Source: Achromobacter sp. RTa (GTDB lineage: Bacteria; Pseudomonadota; Gammaproteobacteria; Burkholderiales; Burkholderiaceae_B). Taken from it: 64,000 nucleotides of DNA. A program made the translations under genes and the position numbers. Location of the stretch: the NCBI RefSeq assembly GCF_000757485.1, contig NZ_JPYO01000022.1, positions 1 to 64,000 of the forward strand, given 5' to 3'. A model generated the notes under the pieces. It ran no database searches, was not told the DNA's origin, and was given only the letters and a program-made list of their open reading frames with translations. Shown here in pieces: positions 1 to 9,134 of the stretch. Position 1 is the stretch's first letter. The number at the start of each line of letters is the position of its first letter.

Positions 1-37
1 CCCGTACACCTGTTACCTATGTCCCCGGTCTGTACAG

Positions 38-74
38 CCAGCCCCCTCGGGGGGCAGCAAGCGCGCAACGCGCG
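38..74. repeat. GC-rich intergenic repeat, partial copy
   Basis: These 37 bases are identical to positions 151-187 and include the stretch CCCCCTCGGGGGGCAG. This copy lacks the upstream GGGCCGCCCCAAGG part and the downstream GCGTGGGGGC end that the copy at 127-201 has, so it looks like a partial unit. It lies outside any gene. Confidence 0.8.
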
Positions 75-126
75 ATCTCTCAACAAATCGCCTGTTGTGC
101 ACGGACTTGGCAAGAATAGCCGGCCC

Positions 127-201
127 GCCGCCGGGCCGCCCCAAGGCGGGCCAGCCCCCTCGGGGGGCAGCAAGCGCGCAACGCGCGCGTAGCGTGGGGG
201 C
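127..201. repeat. GC-rich intergenic repeat, full copy
   Basis: About 75 bases: GGGCCGCCCCAAGG, then CCCCCTCGGGGGG, a GC-rich hairpin-like segment and GCGTGGGGGC. A diverged relative with the same order of blocks lies at 12538-12611. The outer GCCCCC and GGGGGC blocks can pair. Similar REP-like elements are common in Bordetella-type and related genomes (family knowledge). Confidence 0.75.
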
Positions 202-228
202 AAAAAAAACCCGCCGGTAAGGGCGGGT
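202..228 (-). terminator. Rho-independent terminator of the small minus-strand gene
   Basis: Read on the minus strand this is ACCCGCC, a 6-base loop, GGCGGGT and a run of eight T. It lies about 70 bases past the stop of the 66-residue minus-strand gene, where a terminator would be expected. Confidence 0.75.
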
Positions 229-295
229 CTATAAAAGGGGCTATGCAGCCCCCAAGGGGAAAACTTTTCAGGCCATGGAGCCTGGGGCGTCCAGC

Positions 296-496
296 TTAGG
301 CAGCGGAGTGCGCGTTCTTGGCGCTCGTCTTGCCGGCCAGGGCCTTGATGCCGTGGGCCAGCTTGCGCAGCCCGGCGGCCAGCGCCCGCATCGGGTGCGG
401 ACGGAATTGTTCTTCAATCGCCTGGAGCATCAGTTGGCGCTCGAGTTCGTCGGTCAGGCGGATGGTGTTGTTCGGGTTGATCACAATAGCCTCCAC
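296..496 (-). CDS. Small hypothetical protein (66 aa)
   Basis: I do not recognise a family. The 66-residue product begins MEAIVINPNNTIRL, then has a charged helical stretch (DELERQLMLQAIEEQF) and a basic, alanine-rich C-terminal half that could form an amphipathic helix. There is no signal peptide or membrane segment. The gene stands alone, is followed by a good terminator at 202-228, and is separated from rlmL by about 190 bases, so it is probably transcribed on its own. An overlapping plus-strand frame of 82 codons covers the same bases, but its composition looks like a shadow. The terminator and the plausible protein composition are the only support. Confidence 0.5.
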   Translation of the reverse strand: MEAIVINPNNTIRLTDELERQLMLQAIEEQFRPHPMRALAAGLRKLAHGIKALAGKTSAKNAHSAA

Positions 497-651
497 GGGC
501 TTGCACAGTTGTTTAGCTACTAGGGATAACCCGAATTATAGGGGTTAACCCTGAACATGTGCAAGGGGCCGGTGCATATTGGCAACACCTTGGTTCGATG
601 ATGCCCCAAAATCGCGCAGCGAGGCACCATAAGCAAAGATACGTGCACCAT

Positions 652-680
652 GTTGCGGCGCTTTTACAACGCGCCGCAAC
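652..680. other. Perfect hairpin just downstream of rlmL
   Basis: GTTGCGGCGC and GCGCCGCAAC form a 10-bp perfect stem around a 9-base loop, starting six bases after the rlmL stop codon. No T run follows on either strand, so this could be an mRNA 3' stabiliser or a weak terminator. Confidence 0.55.
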
Positions 681-686
681 AGGGGG

Positions 687-2366
687 TCAGGCGTCGCGGT
701 AGCCGGCCGCGACCAGTTCGAAACCGAACAGGCGACAGTCCAGCGAGCCGTTGTGCAGAGGCACGCGGCGCTTCGGTTTCAGGCGCATCTGGTTGGGCAG
801 CGTCAGGTCGCTGGTGATGGCGTGCAGCTGCCAGCCGGCGAAATTGCGCTTCAGGCAGGCCGCCCAATCGCGCCAGAGGTCCGGATCCTGTTCCGTCCCC
901 ATGCGTTCGCCATAGGGCGGGTTGGTGACGATCCAGCCGTGGTCGGCGGGCGCCGCGATCTGCCGGGCGTCGCCCACTTCGAAACGGATCGAATCCGCCG
1001 TCAGCCAGGCGCGTTCGGCGTTGTTGCGGGCGAACTCGATGGCTTGCGGGTCCAGGTCGTAGCCGACCAGCGGCGCGTCCAGCTGGGGCAGGATGCGCGA
1101 GCGGGCGTCGTCCTTCAGGTCGCGCCAGCGGTAGGCGTCATGGCCGCGCAGGCGCTCGAAGCCGAAGGGGCGCGAAATGCCCGGCGGCACGCCCAGGGCG
1201 ATCCAGGCGCCCTCGATGAGGATGGTGCCCGAGCCGCAGAACGGATCCAGCAGAGGCGCGGCCGGATCCCAGCCCGCCAGCGCCAGCATGCCGGCGGCCA
1301 GGTTCTCGCGCAGCGGAGCCTCGCCCTTGTCCAGGCGCCAGCCGCGCTTGAACAGGGATTCGCCGGAGGTGTCCAGATAGAGCGTGGCGGTGTGCCCGGT
1401 CAGGAACAGGTGCACGCGCGCGTCCGGACGCACCGTGTCGATGTTGGGGCGCTCGCCTTCCCGTTCGCGCAGGCGGTCGCAGATGCCGTCCTTGGCGCGC
1501 AGATTGCAGTACTGCAGGCTTTGCACCGGGCTCTTGATGGCCGAGGTGTCCACGCGCAGTGTCTGTTCGGCGCCGAACCAGCGTTCCCAGGGGGTGTCGC
1601 GGGCGAGGTCCAGAATGTCGTCTTCGTGCGAGATCTCGGCATGCGCGACCTGCACCAGGATGCGGGTAGCCAGGCGGGAATAGAGGTTGGCGCGCTGCAC
1701 GCCCGACCAGTCGGCGGTAAAGGAGCAGCCGGCACGGCCGGCCTGCGCATCCTCGTACCCCAGGGCCTGCATTTCGGCGGTCAAGGCTTCTTCCAGGCCC
1801 TGGGGGCAGGGCGCGAACACCTTGAACGTTTCGGCCTGCCGCGGCTCGCGCGGCCGGCGGCTGCGGACCTCGACCTGGGGCTCGCGCTGGTGGAACGGTT
1901 CCGGGGCCGCGTCTTCGTAATCCGGCTCGGGCGCGAACGTGGGCGCGGGGCCGTCGTCTTCGAAGGGATCGTAGAAGCGTCCGGCCGGAGTGGCGGGCGC
2001 GATGTACTGATCGTCCAGGCGCGGCGCGCGCTGCGGCGCTCGGCCGGACCGCGAACCCGAAGGGGCGTCGCGGCGAGGGCTGCCGCCGCGGCTTGCGGAG
2101 CCGCGGGCATCCTGCCCCCGGCCGGGCGCGCTGCGCCCGCCGTCGGCCGCGGGCTTGCGGCCGCGCGCGGATTCCTGCTGGCGCCGTTGATAGCCTTCGG
2201 GGTCCTTCTGGCGCTCGATGTTGTCCTTGGCGCGCTCCTGCTGCGCGACCAGGCGGGCGCGGGCGCCGGAGCGCACGCGCTTGGGCGAGCCTTCGGCATG
2301 GGCGTCGCGCGCCGTTTTCTTGATTGTCAGCGTCTTGCGCGGGCGGTCCTGTTCATCAGAGGACAT
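687..2366 (-). CDS. rlmL: THUMP-domain 23S rRNA guanine-N2 methyltransferase (RlmL type)
   Basis: This 559-residue protein is predicted to methylate guanine N2 in 23S rRNA (position 2445 in E. coli) using S-adenosylmethionine. Residues from about 181 (FKVFAPCPQGLEEAL) to 290 are the ferredoxin-like and THUMP RNA-binding region. The methyltransferase domain follows, with DPFCGSGT as the SAM-binding motif and NPPYGERMG as the catalytic motif. It matches only the RlmL half of the bifunctional E. coli RlmKL and has no RlmK domain. Residues 1-180 are unusual: basic, rich in R, G, S and P, and probably disordered. It lies 33 bases after hemJ on the same strand, so the two may be co-transcribed. Family assignment is secure; the exact rRNA target is inferred. 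Confidence 0.88.
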   Translation of the reverse strand: MSSDEQDRPRKTLTIKKTARDAHAEGSPKRVRSGARARLVAQQERAKDNIERQKDPEGYQRRQQESARGRKPAADGGRSAPGRGQDARGSASRGGSPRRDAPSGSRSGRAPQRAPRLDDQYIAPATPAGRFYDPFEDDGPAPTFAPEPDYEDAAPEPFHQREPQVEVRSRRPREPRQAETFKVFAPCPQGLEEALTAEMQALGYEDAQAGRAGCSFTADWSGVQRANLYSRLATRILVQVAHAEISHEDDILDLARDTPWERWFGAEQTLRVDTSAIKSPVQSLQYCNLRAKDGICDRLREREGERPNIDTVRPDARVHLFLTGHTATLYLDTSGESLFKRGWRLDKGEAPLRENLAAGMLALAGWDPAAPLLDPFCGSGTILIEGAWIALGVPPGISRPFGFERLRGHDAYRWRDLKDDARSRILPQLDAPLVGYDLDPQAIEFARNNAERAWLTADSIRFEVGDARQIAAPADHGWIVTNPPYGERMGTEQDPDLWRDWAACLKRNFAGWQLHAITSDLTLPNQMRLKPKRRVPLHNGSLDCRLFGFELVAAGYRDA

Positions 2367-2399
2367 ACGAATCCTGGCGAATGTGCAAAGGTAGGGGTA

Positions 2400-2828
2400 T
2401 CAGAAGGGTTTGACGACGACCAGCGCCACCACCACCAAGAGCAGCAAGACGGGAACTTCGTTGAACCAGCGGTAGAACTTGTGCGAACGGACGTTCTTGC
2501 CCTGTTCGAATTTGCGCAGCATCGAGCCACAGGCGTGATGGTAGCCGATCACGAGCAAGACGAAAAAGAGCTTGGCATGCATCCAGCCGTTTCCGGGACC
2601 CATGCCGATGCCGTAACCCAGGTAGAGCCACGCGCCGAGCAGCACGGCGGCCACGGCCAGGATGGTGGTGAAGCGGTACAGCCTGCGGGCCATGCCCAGC
2701 AGCGTGGCCTGGACCGAAGGATCCGACTGCTGCGCCAGGTTCACATAGATGCGCGGCAGGTAGAACAAGCCGGCAAACCAGGAGGCGATGAAGACTATAT
2801 GAAAGGTCTTGACCCAAAGCATGGCCAT
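2400..2828 (-). CDS. hemJ: HemJ-type protoporphyrinogen IX oxidase
   Basis: A 142-residue integral membrane protein with four hydrophobic segments, matching the HemJ (UPF0093) family, which oxidises protoporphyrinogen IX to protoporphyrin IX in haem synthesis. The N-terminal segment carries the conserved histidine (KTFHIVFIASWFAGLFYLPR), and the third has WMHAKLFF and GYHHA. The last segment ends at the C-terminus (VVVALVVVKPF). Two in-frame ATG codons lie at 2828 and 2822; the first is used here. The gene follows prpD by 90 bases and precedes rlmL by 33. A related DUF2214 protein is encoded at 23048-23500. Confidence 0.87.
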   Translation of the reverse strand: MAMLWVKTFHIVFIASWFAGLFYLPRIYVNLAQQSDPSVQATLLGMARRLYRFTTILAVAAVLLGAWLYLGYGIGMGPGNGWMHAKLFFVLLVIGYHHACGSMLRKFEQGKNVRSHKFYRWFNEVPVLLLLVVVALVVVKPF

Positions 2829-2918
2829 GGCGCGATCCGTCCGAGGAAAGCCGCATTGTAAGGCCGGCGCCGTTGACGCTTCCGGTGTGCGTAGATCCCC
2901 ATGGGCCGTGGCGCTGGC

Positions 2919-4370
2919 TCAGATCACGTACAGGTCCACGTATTCGTGCACCGGCATGGCTTCCAGGGTTTCCTGGTCGAGGGACGCGTCCAGGATGCGG
3001 TGTTGCTGCCGGGCGGGGAACACGCGCGCCAGGTTGACGCGGAACTTGGCTTCCAGCAGCGGAATGCCTTCGGCGCGGCGGCGCTTGTGGCCGATGGGAT
3101 ACTCGCAGACGACTTCGTCCAGGCGCGTGCCGTCATTGAATTCCACCGTCAGCGCGTTGGCGATCGAACGCTTGTCGGGATCGTGGTAGTCCCGGGTGTA
3201 GGCGGGGTCTTCGACGCAGACGATCCTGTCGCGCAGCGCATCGATGCGCGGGTCCCGGGCGACCGCGTCTTCGTAGTCGCCTGCGGTCAGGCGTCCGAAC
3301 AGCATCGGAACGGCAACCATGTACTGGATGCAGTGATCGCGATCGGCGGGATTGGCGAGCGGGCCCTTCTTGTCGATGATGCGGATGCACGCCTCGTGGG
3401 TGCGGATCGTGATCTTTGCGATGTCCTCGGGACGCCTGCCGGTGGCCTGTAGCTGCCGGTGGATGTCCATGGCGCACTCGACGGCGGTCTGCGCGTGGAA
3501 TTCGGCCGGGAACGAGATCTTGAACAGCACGTTTTCCATCACATAGCTGCCGTAAGGACGCTGGAACCGGAAAGGCTGGCCCTTGAACAGCACGTCGTAG
3601 AAGCCCCAGGTCTTGGCCGTCAGCACCGACGGATAGCCCATTTCGCCGGTCCGCGCGATCAGCGCCAGCCGCACGGCGCGGCTGGTGGCGTCGCCGGCGG
3701 CCCAGCTCTTGCGGCTGCCGGTATTGGGGGCGTGGCGGTAGGTGCGCAGGCTCTGGCCGTCGACCCAGGCGAGGGACACGGCGTTGATGAGTTCTTCGCG
3801 GCTCAGGCCCAGCATCTGCGCCACCACGGCGGTGGACGCCACCTTGACCAGGACCACGTGGTCCAGCCCCACCTTGTTGAAGGAGTTTTCCAGCGCGATG
3901 CAGCCCTGGATTTCGTGCGCCTTGATCATGCCGGTCAGCACATCGCGCATCACGAGGGGCGGCTTTCCGGCCGCGACCGCGGTGCGCGACAGCCAGTCTG
4001 CGGTGGCCAGGATGCCGCCGAGATTGTCCGACGGGTGGCCCCATTCGGCGGCCAGCCAGGTGTCGTTGAAGTCCAGCCAGCGGATCATCGCGCCGATGTT
4101 GAACGCGGCCTGGACGGGGTCCAGCTGGAACTGGGTGCCCGGCACCTTGGCGCCGTGGGGCACGACCGTGCCCGGCACGACCGGGCCCAGCAGTTTCCTG
4201 CACGCGGGGTATTCAAGCGCTTCCAGGCCGCAGCCCAGGGTGTCGATCAGGCAGTTGCGGGCCGTCTCGTAGGCCGTGCCGCTCTGGATCTCATAGTTCA
4301 GTACGTAGTCGGCGATGTCGACCAGGACCTGGTCGGGATCGGGACGGACGTTGGATATCGGGGCAGACAT
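2919..4370 (-). CDS. prpD: 2-methylcitrate dehydratase PrpD
   Basis: A 483-residue MmgE/PrpD-family enzyme that dehydrates 2-methylcitrate to 2-methyl-cis-aconitate in the methylcitrate cycle for propionyl-CoA. The length equals that of enterobacterial PrpD. Family-typical stretches include [19 protein letters not shown] near the N-terminus, [21 protein letters not shown] and [21 protein letters not shown] clear AGGAGAGG ribosome site precedes the ATG at 4370. It is the last of prpB-prpC-prpD, 82 bases after prpC. No iron-sulphur AcnD or PrpF is present, so this cofactor-independent dehydratase should supply the step. Confidence 0.95.
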   Translation of the reverse strand: MSAPISNVRPDPDQVLVDIADYVLNYEIQSGTAYETARNCLIDTLGCGLEALEYPACRKLLGPVVPGTVVPHGAKVPGTQFQLDPVQAAFNIGAMIRWLDFNDTWLAAEWGHPSDNLGGILATADWLSRTAVAAGKPPLVMRDVLTGMIKAHEIQGCIALENSFNKVGLDHVVLVKVASTAVVAQMLGLSREELINAVSLAWVDGQSLRTYRHAPNTGSRKSWAAGDATSRAVRLALIARTGEMGYPSVLTAKTWGFYDVLFKGQPFRFQRPYGSYVMENVLFKISFPAEFHAQTAVECAMDIHRQLQATGRRPEDIAKITIRTHEACIRIIDKKGPLANPADRDHCIQYMVAVPMLFGRLTAGDYEDAVARDPRIDALRDRIVCVEDPAYTRDYHDPDKRSIANALTVEFNDGTRLDEVVCEYPIGHKRRRAEGIPLLEAKFRVNLARVFPARQQHRILDASLDQETLEAMPVHEYVDLYVI

Positions 4371-4452
4371 GTCGGAACCTCTCCTGAGTGAGTACAGGAG
4401 GCCCGGGGCCCGCGCGGCGCTGCTCGTTGGATGCGCGGGCCCATGGGTCGCC

Positions 4453-5646
4453 TTACTTGCGCTTTTCGATCGGCACGAACTTCTGGTCTTCCGGACCCAC
4501 GTAGTTGGCGGTGGGACGGATGATCTTGTTATCGACGCGCTGTTCGATGATGTGGGCCGACCAGCCCGCCGTGCGCGCGATGACGAACAGCGGGGTGAAC
4601 ATGGCGGTGGGCACGCCCATCATGTGGTAGCTGACGGCCGAGAACCAGTCCAGGTTGGGGAACATCTTCTTGATGTCCCACATGACGGTTTCCAGGCGTT
4701 CGGCGATGTCGAACATCTTGGTGCTGCCGGCCTTCTTGGACAGCTTTTTCGCCACGTCCTTGATGACCTTGTTACGGGGATCGGACACCGTGTACACGGG
4801 GTGGCCGAATCCGATGACGACTTCCTTGGCTTCCACGCGGCGGCGGATGTCGGCCTCGGCTTCGTCGGGGGTCTCGTAGCGCTTCTGCACCTCGAAGGCG
4901 ACTTCGTTGGCGCCGCCGTGCTTCGGGCCGCGCAGCGCGCCGATGGCGCCGGTGATGGCGGAGTACATGTCGGAGCCGGTGCCGGCGATGACGCGGGACG
5001 TGAACGTGGACGCGTTGAATTCGTGCTCGGCGTACAGGTTCAGCGAGATGTGCATGGCCTTGACCCAGTCTTCGCTGGGCTTCTCGCCGTGCAGCAGGTG
5101 CAGGAAGTGGCCGCCGATGCTGTCGTCGTCGGTCTGCACGTCGATGATGCGGCCGTTGTGGCTGTAGTGGTACCAATACAGCAGCGCCGAGCCCAGGTTG
5201 GCCATCAGGCGGTCGGCGATGTCGCGCGCGCCCGGGATGCCGTGGTCGTCTTTTTCAGGCAGCACGCAGCCCAGCACGGAGACGGCGGTGCGCATCACAT
5301 CCATGGGATGGCTGGCGGCGGGCAGGGCTTCCAGCGCGGCCTGCAACTGCGCGGGCAGCCCGCGCAGGCTGCGCAGCTTTTCCTTGTAGGCCTTCAGTTC
5401 GGCCTTGTTGGGCAGCTTGCCGTGGACGAGCAGGTGGGCGATTTCCTCGAACTCGCTGGTGTGGGCGATGTCGAGGATGTCGTAGCCGCGGTAGTGCAGG
5501 TCGTTGCCGCTGCGGCCGACCGTGCAAAGCGCGGTGTTGCCGGCGACGACGCCGGACAGCGCGACCGACTTCTTGGGCTTGAAACCGGCTTTTTCTTCCG
5601 GCTTGGCGTCCGTTTTCGCTTCCTGCTTCTTGGGAGCCGTGCTCAT
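4453..5646 (-). CDS. prpC: 2-methylcitrate synthase PrpC
   Basis: A 397-residue type II citrate-synthase-fold enzyme that condenses propionyl-CoA with oxaloacetate. The conserved active-site histidine regions are visible: [20 protein letters not shown] and GFGHPVYT. The start is supported by AAGGAG seven bases upstream. Residues 1-28 are a lysine/alanine/glutamate-rich leader not usual in PrpC, and the core starts at about [18 protein letters not shown]. Position between prpB and prpD, and divergence from the true citrate synthase at 12910-14220, distinguish it from GltA. Confidence 0.95.
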   Translation of the reverse strand: MSTAPKKQEAKTDAKPEEKAGFKPKKSVALSGVVAGNTALCTVGRSGNDLHYRGYDILDIAHTSEFEEIAHLLVHGKLPNKAELKAYKEKLRSLRGLPAQLQAALEALPAASHPMDVMRTAVSVLGCVLPEKDDHGIPGARDIADRLMANLGSALLYWYHYSHNGRIIDVQTDDDSIGGHFLHLLHGEKPSEDWVKAMHISLNLYAEHEFNASTFTSRVIAGTGSDMYSAITGAIGALRGPKHGGANEVAFEVQKRYETPDEAEADIRRRVEAKEVVIGFGHPVYTVSDPRNKVIKDVAKKLSKKAGSTKMFDIAERLETVMWDIKKMFPNLDWFSAVSYHMMGVPTAMFTPLFVIARTAGWSAHIIEQRVDNKIIRPTANYVGPEDQKFVPIEKRK

Positions 5647-5732
5647 GTCTCTACTCCTTTCCTTTCGCGGGGTCGTTGCAATGGGATGGCATGCATGGCG
5701 CCGGGCGGTGGCCGCGGCGCCGGTTATCGCGG

Positions 5733-6623
5733 TTACGCCTTGCCTTTCTGGAAAAGCGCGTCCAGTTTCGATTCGAATTCGTGGTAGCCGATGCGGTCGT
5801 ACAGCTCTTCGCGCGTCTGCATCAGGTCCACCACATTCTTCTGGTGGCCGTCGCGGCGGATGGCCGTGTAGACGGCTTCGGCGGCCTTGTTCATGGCGCG
5901 GAACGCGGACAGGGGATAGAGCACCATGCCCACGCCGACGCTCTTCAGCTCTTCGACGGAGAAGAGCGGGGTCTTGCCGAACTCGGTGATGTTGGCCAGG
6001 ACCGGCACCTTGACCGCCTTGACGAAGCGGTCATAGGTGGGCAGGTCGTAGGCGGCTTCCGCGAAGATGGCGTCGGCGCCGGCTTCCACGCAAGCGAGCG
6101 CGCGCTCGATGGCGGCGTCCACGCCATGCGAGGCGATCGCGTCGGTGCGGGCGATCAGGTAGAAGTCGCTGTCGGTGCGGGCGTCGGCCGCGGCCTTGAC
6201 GCGATCGGCCATTTCCTCGGTCGAGACGATTTCCTTGCCGGGACGGTGGCCGCAACGCTTGGCGCCGACCTGGTCTTCGATGTGGCAGGCGGCGGCGCCG
6301 AACTTGATCAGGCTCTTGACGGTGCGGGCGATGTTGAACGCCGACGGGCCAAAGCCGGTGTCGATGTCCACCAGCAGCGGCACGTCGCACACGTCGGTGA
6401 TGCGGCGCACGTCGGTGAGGACGTCGTCCATCGTGTTGATGCCGAGGTCGGGCAGGCCCAACGAGCCGGCCGCGACGCCGCCGCCGGACAGGTAGATGGC
6501 GCGGTAGCCGGCGCGCTTGGCCAGCAGGGCGTGGTTGGCGTTGATGGCGCCAATGATCTGCAGCGGGCTTTCTTCGGCGAGGGCGCGGCGGAAGAGGGCG
6601 CCGGCGGATTCGGGTCTGGACAT
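5733..6623 (-). CDS. prpB: 2-methylisocitrate lyase PrpB
   Basis: A 296-residue isocitrate-lyase-superfamily enzyme that splits 2-methylisocitrate into pyruvate and succinate, closing the methylcitrate cycle. The length equals that of E. coli PrpB. The signature KRCGHRPGK carries the catalytic cysteine at residue 124, and [16 protein letters not shown] provides metal-binding acidic residues. A GGAG ribosome site precedes the ATG. It is the first prp gene, 86 bases ahead of prpC and 264 bases after mdh, from which a terminator separates it. No sigma-54 PrpR activator gene lies next to it, as it would in enterobacteria. Confidence 0.95.
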   Translation of the reverse strand: MSRPESAGALFRRALAEESPLQIIGAINANHALLAKRAGYRAIYLSGGGVAAGSLGLPDLGINTMDDVLTDVRRITDVCDVPLLVDIDTGFGPSAFNIARTVKSLIKFGAAACHIEDQVGAKRCGHRPGKEIVSTEEMADRVKAAADARTDSDFYLIARTDAIASHGVDAAIERALACVEAGADAIFAEAAYDLPTYDRFVKAVKVPVLANITEFGKTPLFSVEELKSVGVGMVLYPLSAFRAMNKAAEAVYTAIRRDGHQKNVVDLMQTREELYDRIGYHEFESKLDALFQKGKA

Positions 6624-6845
6624 GGGTGGTCTCCGTATATTGGGCCGGGTGTTCTCGTAAGCCCCGGATGAAACGACTGGACTGCGGACTGGCGGCCTGC
6701 CTGCCGGCCGGGACGGCGTGCCCCGCCCTGGATTCCGACCTTACCGCGGGCCCGGAAAATAAATCTGTCCCCTGGGCGACACTCCCTTGCGCGGGAGCAA
6801 AGAGACAGGTTTATGTTGCGGACGCTATGGGGTTGCCCCCTAGGA

Positions 6846-6869
6846 ATTGGGCCCGCGAACGGGCCCAAT
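6846..6869 (-). terminator. Terminator-like hairpin after mdh
   Basis: ATTGGGCCC and GGGCCCAAT form a perfect 9-bp stem with a 6-base loop, 19 bases after the mdh stop. On the minus strand only a few T follow (ATTCCT), so it may be leaky and allow read-through into prpB. Confidence 0.6.
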
Positions 6870-6887
6870 CCTTGACTCATGCGCTGC

Positions 6888-7877
6888 TTACTTCAGCAGG
6901 TCCTTGACGCCGTCGCGCTCTTCGAGGAGCTCTTTCAGCGTGAAGTCCAGGCGCTCGCGCGAGAAGGCGTCGATTTCCAGGCCTTCGATGCGCTTGTATT
7001 CGCCGTTTTCGGTCGTGACCGGCACGCCGTAGATGATGCCTTCGGGGATGCCGTAGGAGCCGTCGGACGGGATGCCCATCGTGACCCACTTGCCGTTGCT
7101 GCCCAGGACCCAGTCACGGACGTGGTCGATGGCGGCGTTGGCGGCCGAGGCGGCCGAGGACAGGCCGCGGGCTTCGATGATGGCGGCGCCGCGCTTGCCC
7201 ACGGTGGGGATGAACGTGTCGCGGTTCCAGGCGTCGTCGTTGATCAGCTTGGACAGCGATTCGCCGCCGACGGTGGCGAAACGGTAGTCGGGGTACATCG
7301 TGGGCGAGTGGTTGCCCCACACGACCAGCTTCTCGATGTCGGCCACGGCCTTGCCCGACTTGGCGGCCAGTTGCGACAGGGCGCGGTTGTGGTCCAGGCG
7401 CAGCATGGCGGTGAAGTTCTTGGCGGGCAGGTCCGGCGCCGACTTCATGGCGATGTAGGCGTTGGTGTTGGCCGGGTTGCCCACGACCAGGACCTTGACG
7501 TTGCGGCTGGCCACGTCGTTCAGGGCCTTGCCCTGAGCCGTGAAAATCTGGGCGTTGACGGACAGCAGGTCCTTGCGTTCCATGCCGGGGCCGCGCGGGC
7601 GGGCGCCAACCAGCAGGGCCACGTCGGCATCCTTGAAGGCGGTGCGGGGATCGCTGTGCGCGGTGACTTCTTGCAGCAGCGGGAAAGCGCAGTCATCCAG
7701 TTCCATGATGACGCCCTTCAGGGCCTTTTGCGCCTTCTCGTCGGGGATTTCCAGCAGTTGCAGGATGACGGGTTGATCTTTACCCAGCATTTCGCCCGAG
7801 GCGATGCGGAATAGCAGTGCGTAACCGATTTGGCCGGCGGCGCCGGTGACGGCGACACGCAAGGCAGGCTTGGACAT
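6888..7877 (-). CDS. mdh: NAD-dependent malate dehydrogenase
   Basis: A 329-residue malate dehydrogenase that interconverts malate and oxaloacetate in the TCA cycle. The N-terminal Rossmann motif is [12 protein letters not shown]. The active-site histidine lies in [13 protein letters not shown], with substrate arginines in [13 protein letters not shown] and the LRLDHNRA segment. The sequence is of the longer type (about 326-330 residues) typical of betaproteobacteria, not the 312-residue E. coli type. A GGAG ribosome site precedes the start. It diverges from the GntR gene across a 335-base control region and is followed by a hairpin and then prpB. Confidence 0.96.
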   Translation of the reverse strand: MSKPALRVAVTGAAGQIGYALLFRIASGEMLGKDQPVILQLLEIPDEKAQKALKGVIMELDDCAFPLLQEVTAHSDPRTAFKDADVALLVGARPRGPGMERKDLLSVNAQIFTAQGKALNDVASRNVKVLVVGNPANTNAYIAMKSAPDLPAKNFTAMLRLDHNRALSQLAAKSGKAVADIEKLVVWGNHSPTMYPDYRFATVGGESLSKLINDDAWNRDTFIPTVGKRGAAIIEARGLSSAASAANAAIDHVRDWVLGSNGKWVTMGIPSDGSYGIPEGIIYGVPVTTENGEYKRIEGLEIDAFSRERLDFTLKELLEERDGVKDLLK

Positions 7878-8212
7878 GGACGTTCTCCGTAATGGTTTGG
7901 CGAGAAAAAAATCTCACCAATCAGTGTAATCGTTGGGGCGCGGAAATCGACGCGCACGCGGCTGGGCGCGCGGGGCCCGGGCAGCGGTGAATCCTAGATC
8001 GATTTTACGTATGCGTCAATTGCTCTTCTATCTTATATAAGACATAAGACGTTGGACAGCGTCCCTCGCGATATGCCACAATAGTGCGTTTATTCGAATG
8101 CGCCGCAGCCTTGTCTGGCCGCGCGCCTGTATCAAGCCAGAAGGCCGGCGGCAGCGGTGCATTGCGGATGGGTTCGTGGCCCTTGCGCCGCCCTCCCATT
8201 CTCCGGATAAAC
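7878..8212. promoter_or_regulatory. Divergent control region between mdh and the GntR gene
   Basis: This 335-base gene-free stretch separates mdh (minus) from the GntR regulator (plus). The left half is GC-rich. The right part turns AT-rich around 8000-8050 and holds a perfect palindrome plus an extra half-site, annotated separately. No other RNA or gene is apparent in it. Confidence 0.6.
8031..8050. promoter_or_regulatory. Candidate GntR-family operator
   Basis: TCTTATATAAGA (8031-8042) is a perfect 12-bp palindrome. One base further an additional half-site ATAAGAC (8044-8050) repeats the right arm in the same orientation. It lies in the mdh-gntR divergent region, the natural place for autoregulation. 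That the adjacent GntR protein binds it is inference. Confidence 0.5.
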
Positions 8213-9013
8213 ATGACACAACCAAGAAGATCCATGGCAGAGCCTCGGCCCGAAACCTCCTTACGCACTCGCGCCGCCCGTCCTTCGGGCGAGGGGGCCG
8301 CTTTCAGTCCGCTCTACCGCCAGATCAAGGACCTGCTGGTCCAAAGCCTGGAGCGCGGCGAATGGAAGCCGGGCGAGCTCATCCCCAGCGAAATCGACCT
8401 TGCCGCCCGTTTCCAGGTGAGCCAGGGCACGGTGCGCAAGGCGGTCGACGAGCTTGCGGCCGAGCACATGCTGCTGCGCCGCCAGGGCAAGGGCACTTTT
8501 GTCGCCACCCACCACGAAGCGCGCGTGCGCTACCGCTTCCTGCGCCTGGCCCCCGATGACGAGGGCGAAGCCGGCCGGGCGGAAAGCCGCATCCTGGAAT
8601 GCCGCCGCCTGCGGGCCCCGGCGGAGATCGCGCGCGCCCTGGACTTGCGGGCCGGCGAAACCGTCGTGATGATCCGCCGCCTGCTGTCCCTGGGGCACGT
8701 GCCCACCGTCGTGGACGACATCTGGCTGCCTGGTTCCATTTTCCGCGGACTGACCCTGGAGCTGCTGGCGGCCAACAAGGCGCCCCTCTATGGCCTGTTC
8801 GAATCCGAATTCGGCGTGAGCATGGTGCGCGCGGACGAAAAGCTGCGCGCGGTCGCCGCGCCGGCCGAGGTCTGTCCGCTGCTTAATGTTGCCGCCGGGA
8901 CGCCGTTGTTGCAGGTGGATCGGGTGTCCTACACCTACGGTGACCGCCCCATGGAAATTCGCCGGGGGTTGTACTTGACCGATCGATACCATTACCGCAA
9001 TAGTTTGAATTGA
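8213..9013 (+). CDS. GntR-family (HutC/UTRA) transcriptional regulator
   Basis: A 266-residue regulator. Residues 31-99 form a GntR winged helix (SPLYRQIKDLL, IPSEIDLAARFQVSQGTVRK and LRRQGKGTFVA). Residues about 115-255 are a UTRA effector domain of the HutC type, with the typical VVMIRRLLSL and PLLQVDRVSY patterns. I chose the ATG at 8213; a second in-frame ATG at 8234 is preceded by AAGAAGA and is equally plausible, while a longer frame to 8084 runs through the promoter region. Sitting between mdh/prp and sdh-gltA, it may control the TCA or methylcitrate genes, with an organic acid as effector. The target and ligand are inferred from context only. Confidence 0.85.
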   Translation: MTQPRRSMAEPRPETSLRTRAARPSGEGAAFSPLYRQIKDLLVQSLERGEWKPGELIPSEIDLAARFQVSQGTVRKAVDELAAEHMLLRRQGKGTFVATHHEARVRYRFLRLAPDDEGEAGRAESRILECRRLRAPAEIARALDLRAGETVVMIRRLLSLGHVPTVVDDIWLPGSIFRGLTLELLAANKAPLYGLFESEFGVSMVRADEKLRAVAAPAEVCPLLNVAAGTPLLQVDRVSYTYGDRPMEIRRGLYLTDRYHYRNSLN

Positions 9014-9021
9014 TGAGCTTT

Positions 9022-9050
9022 TTGACTACGATTTGATACCGACCCTATCT
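9022..9050 (+). promoter_or_regulatory. Probable sigma-70 promoter of the sdh operon
   Basis: TTGACT at 9022-9027 and CTATCT at 9045-9050 are separated by 17 bases, close to the housekeeping consensus, 85 bases before the sdhC start. It lies in the gap between the GntR gene and sdhC. Confidence 0.5.
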
Positions 9051-9134
9051 CTGGGCGAAAATACCGTGCTTGCCCGAAAGGGCCACGGCATTCTTGCCGT
9101 CACGATTCCCTAGTTCCGAAACACCGAGGCCGTC

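Noticed and set aside
753..2861. 702-codon plus-strand open frame opposite rlmL and hemJ
   Set aside because: It runs antisense to two recognised genes and its protein is a repetitive G/A/R/Q-rich string with no motif. It is a GC-rich shadow.
8084..8212. Upstream extension of the GntR gene
   Set aside because: The extra 43 residues lie in the promoter region, lack regulator motifs and have no ribosome-binding site.
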